Positions 35,114 to 42,583 of a DNA stretch of 64,000 bases are shown one piece after another. Under the pieces are notes generated by a model that saw only the letters and a list, made by a program, of their open reading frames with translations, did no database searches and was not told where the DNA came from. The stretch spans positions 90,938-154,937 of the forward strand of contig NZ_AEYE02000025.1 of NCBI RefSeq assembly GCF_000298315.2, read 5' to 3'. Source of the DNA: Rhizobium grahamii CCGE 502. Its GTDB lineage: Bacteria; Pseudomonadota; Alphaproteobacteria; Rhizobiales; Rhizobiaceae. Position numbers and translations under genes: made by a program. Positions within the stretch are counted from its first letter, which is position 1, and the number at the start of each line of letters is the position of its first letter.

Positions 35114-36228
35114 TTCTCCACAAATGCGGGTATCGGAAGGTCAGTCCGCTGGTTGGCTTGACGCACGAAAGGAAAGGCCGGCCCGGCCGGACTGGTCGGA
35201 CCGTCGACCCCGTCGCCCAGCCGCTCGCCACGCCCGCCGTTCACGAACAACGTGAGCATCTCGTCCAGGATGTCGTCATCCAGCCAGCGGCCGCCGGCGC
35301 TGGTGTGCTGGCGGCCCCCGAGCGCCGCCCGTTCGATCTCCAGGAAATTGCCTGTCCCGAAGGGATGAGCGAGATCCAGGACCAGATAGTCGTCGATGAG
35401 CAGATCGCGCATGGGATGTCGTCCGTCCGCTAAAGGCGGCCAAGCGATCTCGGCGTCGAGACCGTCGAAAAATGAAAGCGTTGCACCGACCCGCGCCTCG
35501 TATAGGGGCCGGTATTCCTTGGAGAGGAAGAAGGCGTCCTCCCTGTTGTAGAGGTCCCGCAGCTCGACCCCCTTCGGATCACGTGTCGCGTTCGCCAGCA
35601 TGACGTTCTTGATTTCCGGCCTGCCGACACGTTCGAGCCGGATCGGCTTGGCGCGGCGTGCGACAAGCGTTTCCGCAACGGCTCCAATCAAAGTATTGTC
35701 GTCCAGTCCTTCAAGGATTGGAGCGAACGGCACCTCGACGACGATGGTCAGGACATCGCGAAACTCGACGGTGTTCGTCCCCTTGGCGCGGAAGGACAGC
35801 TTGCCGGAAAGGTCCGTGCGGATGGTAGCCTCGACATCCATGAAGAACGGGTCGCTAACCAGTCCGGCGTAGACCCGCATTCCCTCGAGTTCCGATGGCT
35901 CGCCAGTGACGAAACCCGCCTCGCGACCATCCGATGTGAGGATCGTTCCTTTCTGAACCGACGTCCCGTCCGGCACGTCGCTGAAACGCACGTCGATCGT
36001 ATGTTCCGCCGGACCGTGAACGAAGCCCATGCCCGAGCGGGTCAGCGGTCGCAGCCGGAAACGATACGTCACGACATCGCTGAAGAAGGACTGCGATGTG
36101 GCCATGGGAAACGCATTCATGATGAGGACGAGATTTCCTGGGCGTTCCGGGCTGGGAAAGGCGTAGAAATCGGTGATGTCCACCGCTGGATCGTCCATGA
36201 CCGCGGGGCCGCTGAAATGATCTGACAT
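35110..36228 (-). CDS. DUF4331 protein
   Basis: 372 residues. The beginning (SDHFSGPAVMDDPAVDITDFYAF) is the hallmark of DUF4331, with SHFSGP-like, Asp-rich motifs followed by a beta-rich body (NLVLIMNAFP, GTNTVEFRDVLTIVVEVPF). A short DDDILDEMLTLFVNGGRG lies near the C-terminus. No signal peptide is evident. The function of DUF4331 is not established. A spaced AGAGGCG precedes the ATG. It lies directly after the DyP peroxidase gene and is coupled to the decarboxylase-like gene, so the three probably act in one process. Confidence 0.86.
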   Translation of the reverse strand: MSDHFSGPAVMDDPAVDITDFYAFPSPERPGNLVLIMNAFPMATSQSFFSDVVTYRFRLRPLTRSGMGFVHGPAEHTIDVRFSDVPDGTSVQKGTILTSDGREAGFVTGEPSELEGMRVYAGLVSDPFFMDVEATIRTDLSGKLSFRAKGTNTVEFRDVLTIVVEVPFAPILEGLDDNTLIGAVAETLVARRAKPIRLERVGRPEIKNVMLANATRDPKGVELRDLYNREDAFFLSKEYRPLYEARVGATLSFFDGLDAEIAWPPLADGRHPMRDLLIDDYLVLDLAHPFGTGNFLEIERAALGGRQHTSAGGRWLDDDILDEMLTLFVNGGRGERLGDGVDGPTSPAGPAFPFVRQANQRTDLPIPAFVEK

Positions 36229-36250
36229 TGTATTCGCCTCTTTCGATGGA

Positions 36251-37669
36251 TCAGAATTTCTGTTCGATGATGCCCGCGAGCGCGTTCAGCCCCGGCACGA
36301 ACAGGTATTCGCCGCCCTTCACCGTGACGAAGGTGGGGAGGTCGAACAGAAATGGGCGCTTGGCGCCTGGCACCGACATTTGCGATCCCTCGCCACCGAC
36401 GCCGTTGATCGGGTCGTGCTCGGCGGGATCGAGTCCAAGGAACTCGCCACCCTTCATCCATTCGGCCTGGACGAACTCGAATTGTCTTTCGATGTCAGCC
36501 TGGATGAACAGGTTGATCAGGCCGCGATCGATCCCATCGTCCTCAAGGGCGCCATCCTCGAGATGCGGGCCGTATTCGACGCCGCGCCGAAGCAGTCGGT
36601 GGCGCCTTACGGCAGTCGCCCGTTTGAGGGGCGTGGCACGAGGATTGCTGCGACGCAGGTGCGATCCAAGCGGGCACCGCAGACCCTGGTCGTCGCCGGC
36701 ATAGGTGAAATCATTGCGCCGGTCAGGGTCGGCGGCGATGGCCGGATCATCCTTCTCCGGCGACAGGTCGATCGGACAGCCGCTGGGCCACCGGCCCATC
36801 AGTTTGGCCGCCACCAGGTCCCGGTGTAACTGGTCGTCGCTGCCATAGAGCGACAGCGCGGCGGTCGCCAGGTATCGACGGAACGCTGCGACGTCCTGAT
36901 AGAGCTTTCGGAACACCATGTACGTTCCGTTCAGCCGCAGTTCGAATGGTTCGGACATCATCGTGCCGCGGGGTCCGACCTCGTCCTCATAGCCGAGCAG
37001 GAATTCTCCCGGCTTCAGCGAGCGCCACGTGCCGTCGCTCTCCAATACGCCATCGCCAGGATAAGAAGGCAAATCCGCGCCCTCGATCGGCGGTTGGGAG
37101 ATCGGGTCGGCAAAACCGAAATGTTCGCCTTCGGACCCGATACCGCTTTCATGCGCGAGCGCCATGGTGTCCTGAATGAATCGAATCGAGACTCCGCCGG
37201 TCGCTTCGAATTCCTGGCGAAGGATATCTGTCGCCTCTTCCCTACCTTGGTCGGAATCGGTTCGGAGCCACACCATCGCGTGGATGTCTGGCCCTCCAAG
37301 GCCGCCCTCCCAATGTTCCGGCGCGTGGGGTCCGACGTCTCCCACGACACCTGCACGTTGCCCCATGCCGAGGCGGAATGCTTCCGGGAAACTGGCGAGC
37401 GCCCGTTCGGAAAGTCCCAGCGCCTTCAGACCTTGATGGGTGAACCCGATGTTGATCGTGAATCGCGTGCCATGCTCCTGTTGGCGCGCATTGACGCGTT
37501 GGAACATGTTGCGCAGCCATGCTCGCGACTTCGCCCCGTCGTTGAACTTGATGAAGATGTGGCGCCCGAAGCGCATGAGGATAGGGGTAACTATGTTGTC
37601 CTGAATGTCGTGCAGATTGTCTTTCAGGTCGGCAGACGTCAGGCTCTTTACGGAAGCAAGTATTGTCAT
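36251..37669 (-). CDS. DyP-type heme peroxidase
   Basis: 472 residues. It shows the DyP hallmarks: GFADPISQP, with the conserved Asp of the GxxDG region (Pro replaces the second Gly), and RCPLGSHLRRSNPR, with the proximal heme His and distal Arg. The start (LHDIQDNIVTPILMRFGRHIFIKF) fits the family's first ferredoxin-like domain. It oxidises dyes, phenols or other bulky substrates with peroxide. There is no Tat signal or encapsulin-targeting tail, so it is probably cytoplasmic unless exported by another route. The length is nearer to the longer class than to short DyPs. It is the second gene of the run beginning at 38500. Confidence 0.9.
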   Translation of the reverse strand: MTILASVKSLTSADLKDNLHDIQDNIVTPILMRFGRHIFIKFNDGAKSRAWLRNMFQRVNARQQEHGTRFTINIGFTHQGLKALGLSERALASFPEAFRLGMGQRAGVVGDVGPHAPEHWEGGLGGPDIHAMVWLRTDSDQGREEATDILRQEFEATGGVSIRFIQDTMALAHESGIGSEGEHFGFADPISQPPIEGADLPSYPGDGVLESDGTWRSLKPGEFLLGYEDEVGPRGTMMSEPFELRLNGTYMVFRKLYQDVAAFRRYLATAALSLYGSDDQLHRDLVAAKLMGRWPSGCPIDLSPEKDDPAIAADPDRRNDFTYAGDDQGLRCPLGSHLRRSNPRATPLKRATAVRRHRLLRRGVEYGPHLEDGALEDDGIDRGLINLFIQADIERQFEFVQAEWMKGGEFLGLDPAEHDPINGVGGEGSQMSVPGAKRPFLFDLPTFVTVKGGEYLFVPGLNALAGIIEQKF

Positions 37670-37768
37670 CGTCGCGATACTCGATGGCCGAAGTTCGGGT
37701 GGCGATCGACCTTGGTAACGAAACCCGAGGTCGATCCAAAAGCTGGAGTGGCAAGCCGGAGCGGCCTG

Positions 37769-38500
37769 CTATTCTGAAGCCGTGTACTTCTGGAGCCGCT
37801 CGGCGACGTCCCCGTACTGCCATTCGCGCTCTGCCTCGGTGTCGATGATCGCGGCGCTCTCAACCTCCACGTAAGGTTCTGCCAACTCCTTGATGAACGC
37901 GTTGACCTGCTCCTCGAGCGTTCCGTCGCCTTTTGCAACCGCTCGCTGGAACCTCTGGGTCTTTTCGTACCAGTCGGCAGCCTTGTAGATCTGGCCGATG
38001 CTGAGGCTCGGGGCTACGTCGTAGCAGGCGAGGGTCTTGATCTGGCCGCGTGCAATATATTCGACGACGTCGCGCGCCGTTGCATTCGGAGGGGTCGGGC
38101 AGCCGATGCACTGACCCCACACCTTCGCCAGGTTTTCGACGCCGTTGAGCACGAAGTCGTCGAAGTACTTGTCGAGCGAGCCGTCGAACTGCGAAATGAA
38201 GTAGAGCGTCGGGCCGAATTCCCCGCTCGTACCAACAAACCAGCGCGCCGTGCGGATCAGTCCAAGCTTGGTGGTCATCGGCGCAAACGATGCTCCGGGC
38301 GGGACCAGCAAGCCGCCAGGCACCAGCGTGTCGGTGATCTGCTTCAGGTCGAAGCCAGGTTTGAGAGGCCACATGCCAGTGAATTCCTTGACCTCGTTCT
38401 TGCCGCCCGCGCTCATGACAAAGCCGGGGTAGCGCAGGCCCCATGCGCTGGCGCTCGTGCTGGATTCGGACACTGCTACGCTGTGTTCTTCGCGATTCAT
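37769..38500 (-). CDS. Unknown conserved-looking protein, first gene of the DyP operon
   Basis: 243 residues with no family I recognise. It is soluble, without a signal peptide. Notable segments are TTKLGLIRTARWFVGTSGEF, LYFISQFDGSLDKYFDDFVLNG, a CIGCPTP Cys pair near residue 133, and a charged helical C-terminus. The ATG at 38500 has GGAG six bases upstream and is preferred to the one at 38512. It leads the operon and sits opposite a TetR gene. ISQFDGSLDKYFDD recalls ferredoxin-like dimeric alpha/beta-barrel proteins, so relation to heme- or lipid-oxidising partners is possible; this is conjecture. Confidence 0.75.
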   Translation of the reverse strand: MNREEHSVAVSESSTSASAWGLRYPGFVMSAGGKNEVKEFTGMWPLKPGFDLKQITDTLVPGGLLVPPGASFAPMTTKLGLIRTARWFVGTSGEFGPTLYFISQFDGSLDKYFDDFVLNGVENLAKVWGQCIGCPTPPNATARDVVEYIARGQIKTLACYDVAPSLSIGQIYKAADWYEKTQRFQRAVAKGDGTLEEQVNAFIKELAEPYVEVESAAIIDTEAEREWQYGDVAERLQKYTASE

Positions 38501-38535
38501 GGAAAACTCCAATCTGGTCTGGGCAACGGTCGTTC

Positions 38536-38583
38536 AAAGTTGACGGCGCCCACTTATTTAGCAAAAACGGCGAAAAGTTGACG
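38536..38583. promoter_or_regulatory. 10-bp direct repeat upstream of the DyP operon
   Basis: AAAGTTGACG occurs at 38536-38545 and 38574-38583, 38 bases apart, within 85 bases of the operon's first start codon. TTGACA also appears near 39052. It is a candidate site for the divergent TetR regulator, but not a palindrome, so its role is uncertain. Confidence 0.3.
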
Positions 38584-38678
38584 ACGGCAACATTGGTGTC
38601 TTGCGTGGCCTTATCACGCAGCTTTCCAATCCAGGCTGGCGACTAGACAACCTCCAGAAGACAGGGACAGGCACGCCG

Positions 38679-38783
38679 GATCACGGTGGTCTGCATCGGC
38701 CGATCGTAGACAAGGCGGTCGAAGTTTTGGGACGGAACCTAAAGCACCGGGTTTCTCTTCGGGATCTCGCCGGTCTAACGGGC
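38679..38783 (+). pseudogene. Decayed TetR N-terminal fragment
   Basis: One frame gives DHGGLHRPIVDKAVEVLGRN and then VSLRDLAGLTG. It closely follows the N-terminus of the intact TetR at 39089 (YHHGDLHRAIVDAALDVLSE, FSLRELARRAG). The helix-turn-helix recognition helix and everything after it are missing. It looks like a leftover of a duplicated or replaced regulator. The remaining part of 38501-39088 holds no other gene. Confidence 0.6.
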
Positions 38784-39088
38784 CCCTGGCGTCGACAACG
38801 GCACTATCAAGCTCCTTTGTCATCGAAAATCATCGTAGTCGGGGGATCCCTCTACGGCAATTATACACTCGTTCAATCTCGTTATCCCATGGTGTCTCCA
38901 TGGACCCTGCGGGAAGGCGAAAGGTGGAAGGGAAGTCAGGTGCGAAAGAAGACTGAGGCTGTGAGTGACGTAATTTCAAGCGGCGCATCGCGCCATCAAG
39001 GCGACGACAGCTTTTCGAACAGAGGCCAATTTTAACGTCACCGCCAAATATGTTGACAGGAGCAACTTGAAAGGCTATTGGACGCGGT

Positions 39089-39799
39089 ATGACCAAAAAC
39101 ATTTCCAGCACAGAGCAGCGCCCGTACCATCATGGCGACCTGCACAGGGCCATTGTGGATGCCGCGCTCGACGTCCTCAGCGAATCTCAGACCACGGAGT
39201 TTTCGCTTCGGGAACTCGCTCGTCGTGCAGGCGTCAGCCACAACGCCCCGTACAAGCACTTCGCCGACAAGCGTGAACTGCTCGCGGCCGTCTCGGCGGT
39301 GGGGTTCGAACTGCTAGCGAAGCGGATGGCTGAGGCGACGAGGGAGCTCGACACCCCCCGCAAGAGGCTGGCAGCCATGGCGCGCGCATATGTCTGCGGC
39401 GGCGTCGACAATCCGGCGCTCTATAGATTGATGTTCGGCGGCTACCTCTCCGGTCAAGACGATGGACGGCCCGTGATCGAGAGAACCGCGGCCTACAACA
39501 TGAAAGCCCTGATAGTTGACGCGATTTCCGACGGCGCCCTCGGGCGGCCGATCGCAGGCACCGAGTCCAGTTCCCGCACGATCGATGGGGCGATTCTTGT
39601 TTTTTGGTCCCAGATGCATGGTCTGACGTTGCTACTGGTGGACCGCCTCGTCGGCCCGGGCGACAAGCTGGAGGAGCTGACCGAGAACGTCCTGCAGGGA
39701 ATGCTCGAGGGGCTGGTGAACAGCATCCCCTCGGTGCCGGAGGGCGTCTGGGTCGGTCCTCCGCTGACGGGGTCGAAGGACCGAGGACGAGTCCGCTAG
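39089..39799 (+). CDS. TetR/AcrR-family regulator with WHG-type C-terminal domain
   Basis: 236 residues. The N-terminal helix-turn-helix covers YHHGDLHRAIVDAALDVLSE, FSLRELARRAGVSHNAPYKHFADKRELL, with the YxHF pattern of the family. The C-terminal part (LYRLMFGGYLSG, MHGLTLLLVDRLVG) fits the WHG/TetR_C_33 ligand-binding class. It stands divergent from the DyP/DUF4331 operon and is the likely regulator of it, and possibly of the small membrane gene downstream. Its relative, a decayed fragment, lies just upstream. Ligand unknown. Confidence 0.9.
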   Translation: MTKNISSTEQRPYHHGDLHRAIVDAALDVLSESQTTEFSLRELARRAGVSHNAPYKHFADKRELLAAVSAVGFELLAKRMAEATRELDTPRKRLAAMARAYVCGGVDNPALYRLMFGGYLSGQDDGRPVIERTAAYNMKALIVDAISDGALGRPIAGTESSSRTIDGAILVFWSQMHGLTLLLVDRLVGPGDKLEELTENVLQGMLEGLVNSIPSVPEGVWVGPPLTGSKDRGRVR

Positions 39800-39877
39800 G
39801 TACGGAGCTTGTCGGTGAGCGCGCTCGTCATCTTCCCTGTCCGGTGCACGCCGCGTTCTTCCGATAGGAGAATTCTC

Positions 39878-40327
39878 ATGGACGCATACATTTCTGCCCT
39901 GGTGGGGCTCGCCGGCGTCGCGATCGGCGGCCTGGCCTCGTTCGCAACGGCCTGGGCGACGCAACGATCACAGATGAAGGAAAAGCAACGTGAGGTCGAG
40001 GCTGCCAAGCGCGAAAAGCTCTTTTCAGATTTCATCGCCGAAGCCACGCGCCTCTATGGCGATGCCGTCAGCCATCAAAAGGACGACGTCTCAGATCTCG
40101 TGCTGCTCTACGCGTTGGTCGCTCAAATGCGTCTGATTGCATCGCGACCGGTCGTGGATGCCGCGGAAATGGCGATGGAGAGGATCGTCGAAACCTATCT
40201 GACCCCTAACCACTCGCTCTCTGAAATGCGGGATCTCGCGCGTTCCGGCGCAATGAACTTTCTCATGGATTTCGGCGAGGCCGGCCGAGCAGAATTGGCT
40301 GGAGGGCACCTATCGACCCGATCATAG
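39878..40327 (+). CDS. Small membrane-anchored helical protein, function unknown
   Basis: 149 residues from the ATG at 39878, preceded by ATAGGAG. One N-terminal membrane segment (YISALVGLAGVAIGGLASFATAWA, residues 3-26) is followed by a charged helical, coiled-coil-like region (SQMKEKQREVEAAKREKLFSDFIAEATRLYGD) and more helices to the end. The N-in topology with a cytoplasmic helical tail is typical of this kind of rhizobial hypothetical protein. No catalytic motif is seen. It follows the TetR gene by 78 bases and may share its transcript. Confidence 0.72.
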   Translation: MDAYISALVGLAGVAIGGLASFATAWATQRSQMKEKQREVEAAKREKLFSDFIAEATRLYGDAVSHQKDDVSDLVLLYALVAQMRLIASRPVVDAAEMAMERIVETYLTPNHSLSEMRDLARSGAMNFLMDFGEAGRAELAGGHLSTRS

Positions 40328-41515
40328 GAGTTTTTGTGGAAAGGTTAAATCATCGGCCGTCTTTCAGCGTGAGCAGCTTGATAGCGAGAGGCGTCTCGTC
40401 GCGGTGATCAAGGGAAAGGAGCGATATTCTACCGCCTTGTAGCTGGCAGCCGGCCTGTCGACCTGGCTGACAACAACCTCGGTCCGCAGCATGGATGATC
40501 ATCGCGCCTTCCCAATAACGTCGCTCAGTTCCGCCCGATGGCCGGACAAACAGATTAATCGAACTGTTCGCCATGTCCGATCTGTTCCCGACTGCGTCGC
40601 TGCCATCGGGATCGCCCGCCGGCTCTGGATCGGGTCGGTTAGCATCCGTGAGCGATTTCGCCGCCTCAATGAGAGCGACGTGACTACCGCGTCGCCCAGC
40701 CGGCCTCGCTTGCCGATGCAACGATTTCCTGCAACACGGTTCGAGTAGCCGCCTTCGCTTCATTCGAACGATCCACGGCGTCTGCACTTATGGGGGCCGG
40801 GAACCGGATGCCCACTGATTCCATCCATGGCTCCGCCAGGGTCCGGAGTTCTTCCCTATCGATAAACTCCTCGGTTCTTCCGGAGTCGCGATCGGGATGG
40901 GAGACCGAGACGTCTATTCCATCGGAAAGAGACAGCGCCTGCTTTGCATTCGTGATGCCACGAGAAACTGTTCTCCGTCCTGGGTCGTCACAGTCACTTC
41001 CACGATCTTTTTCGGTCATGGATGGTGCCGGCGGCCCTTCTGTTCCCTGACGGGTGCCCTCGAAGTGTTCCCGCACCCGGCGAACAAGCGATGGAAGAAG
41101 GGTTTGAACAGAAAGAGATTGGTAATCCCGGACGGGGTCGGCGCCGAAACGACGAGGTTGCGCAACATCGCCGGAGAGGGAGAAAGTAAAGCTTTCGATC
41201 TTGGTCTCGCCATATGATATAGTCATTTGCGGCGGTAGGATCACCCGGTGGGTCGGCATCCACCAATCGGGTCCGTGTCACGCGCCTCGCTGCCGGCCTC
41301 GGTGACGGCTGGCTCGACTGCGATGTCCGTCCTCTAGTCAGTCCGCGGGTCCGCTGTTTTTAAGAGTTGCCGCAACCCGTGGGAATGGGGCAGCCGGTTC
41401 CGCCGTAGCTGCCGTTTGGATGAGGTACTTGCCGCCCTCGCAGATGGTGACCCGATGTCCCACGAACGAAGCGGAGAAGACGATGAAATAACCAATACGA
41501 TGATTAGGAGCTAAC
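40328..41515. other. Long gap with degenerate open frames
   Basis: Minus-strand frames at 40350-40787 and 40684-41259 are open, and parts look protein-like (FIDREELRTLAEPWMESVG). They overlap each other, lack ribosome binding sites and match no family. A different minus frame near 40915-41020 reads KKIVEVTVTTQDGEQFLV, which hints at a frameshifted, decayed gene. No gene is called. Confidence 0.4.
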
Positions 41516-42526
41516 ATGAGGATCGTCCCTACCCAGTTCCAACGATTGTTCATCGCGACCTGCGCGGCCACCCTGCTGGGTATCATCAGTCCAATCCCGG
41601 CGCACGCGCTCGAAGACAACTGGTGCAAGGACGTCCACATCCGCTTCTTCGTAGGCGGCTCCGAGGGCGACGCTTTCGGCACCATCGTCTACAATGGCGC
41701 CAAGCGGGCCGAGGCGGATCTAGGGCCTAAGGTCGACTACATCTTCTCGGGCTGGAGCAGCGAGAAGATGGTCCAGCAACTGCGCGAAGCGGTGGCGGTC
41801 AAGCCGGACGGCATCGCCATGATGGGACACCCCGGCGACGCGGCGATCATGCCGCTCGCCGAGGCGGCCCATAAAGCCGGTATCAAGATGATGTACCAGA
41901 ACGTTCCGGTGCCTAAGGTCGTCGCCGCGTTCGGAGGGGGCTATGTCGGAGCCCAGCAGGAAGCGCAAGGGCGGGCACTCGGAACCGAGGCCGTCAAGCT
42001 TGCCGGGATGAAACCCGGCGACAAGGCGATCATGGAAGGCGTGTTCGACAACGAGAATCGCGGCGCGCGGGAGCGCGGGACGGTCGCGGCCCTTACTGAG
42101 GCCGGCGTCAACGTCGTCCAGATCAGTGGGCCGCCGTCTGGTGAGTGGGCGTCGGACCCCAACCTCGCCATCCCGGTGATCACCGCCGCGCTGCTCAACA
42201 ATCCCGACACCAAGCTGCTCGGCGGCGGCGGCGGCCAAATGCTGGGCAATATTCCGACCTTCATGCAGGCGGCCGGCAAGAAGCCCGGCGAGATTTTCGT
42301 CTTCGGCTTCGACACCAGCCCGCAGATCGTCGAAGGTTTCAAGAACGGCTGGGTGCAACTGACCGCCGACCAACAGCCCTTCCTGCAAGGCTACCTGCCG
42401 ATCCTCAGCCTCTGCCAACAAGTCAAGCTCGGCCTCGCGCCGATGAACCTCGACACCGGAGCCGGTTTCGTCACACCGGAGAACTACAAGATCGTGGCCG
42501 AACTCGCCAAGCAAGCGCTGCGCTGA
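41516..42526 (+). CDS. Sugar ABC transporter periplasmic binding protein (CUT2 type)
   Basis: 336 residues with a signal peptide (LFIATCAATLLGIISPIPAHA) and a type I periplasmic binding fold. VDYIFSGWSSEKMVQQLREAVAVKPDGIAMMGHPGDA and later GVFDNENRGARERGTVAALTEAGVNVVQ, IFVFGFDTSPQIVEGFKNGWVQLTADQQPFLQGYLPI are typical of RbsB/FrcB-like sugar-binding proteins. A Cys near residue 38 and one in LCQQVK could form a disulfide. TTAGGAG precedes the ATG. It is followed by the fused ATPase-permease gene, completing an uptake system. The sugar is not predictable; no catabolic sugar genes are adjacent. Confidence 0.9.
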   Translation: MRIVPTQFQRLFIATCAATLLGIISPIPAHALEDNWCKDVHIRFFVGGSEGDAFGTIVYNGAKRAEADLGPKVDYIFSGWSSEKMVQQLREAVAVKPDGIAMMGHPGDAAIMPLAEAAHKAGIKMMYQNVPVPKVVAAFGGGYVGAQQEAQGRALGTEAVKLAGMKPGDKAIMEGVFDNENRGARERGTVAALTEAGVNVVQISGPPSGEWASDPNLAIPVITAALLNNPDTKLLGGGGGQMLGNIPTFMQAAGKKPGEIFVFGFDTSPQIVEGFKNGWVQLTADQQPFLQGYLPILSLCQQVKLGLAPMNLDTGAGFVTPENYKIVAELAKQALR

Positions 42527-42583
42527 GAGCAGCTGGCGAATAGCGAGCCCCAGTGCGGAGGGCCTTCGAAAGGAGATGTTTTT

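Noticed and set aside
31911-35161. Very long plus-strand frames opposite the minus-strand operon
   Set aside because: The products are Arg-rich antisense shadows; the minus strand has coupled SDR, TPR, nitroreductase and decarboxylase genes.
38601-39035. 144-residue plus-strand gene covering the TetR fragment
   Set aside because: Only 35 residues look TetR-like; the remainder is unrelated and lacks a start site, so only the fragment is reported.
40684-41259. 191-residue minus-strand frame
   Set aside because: No ribosome binding site or family; a different frame in the middle looks more protein-like, so it is treated as decayed sequence.
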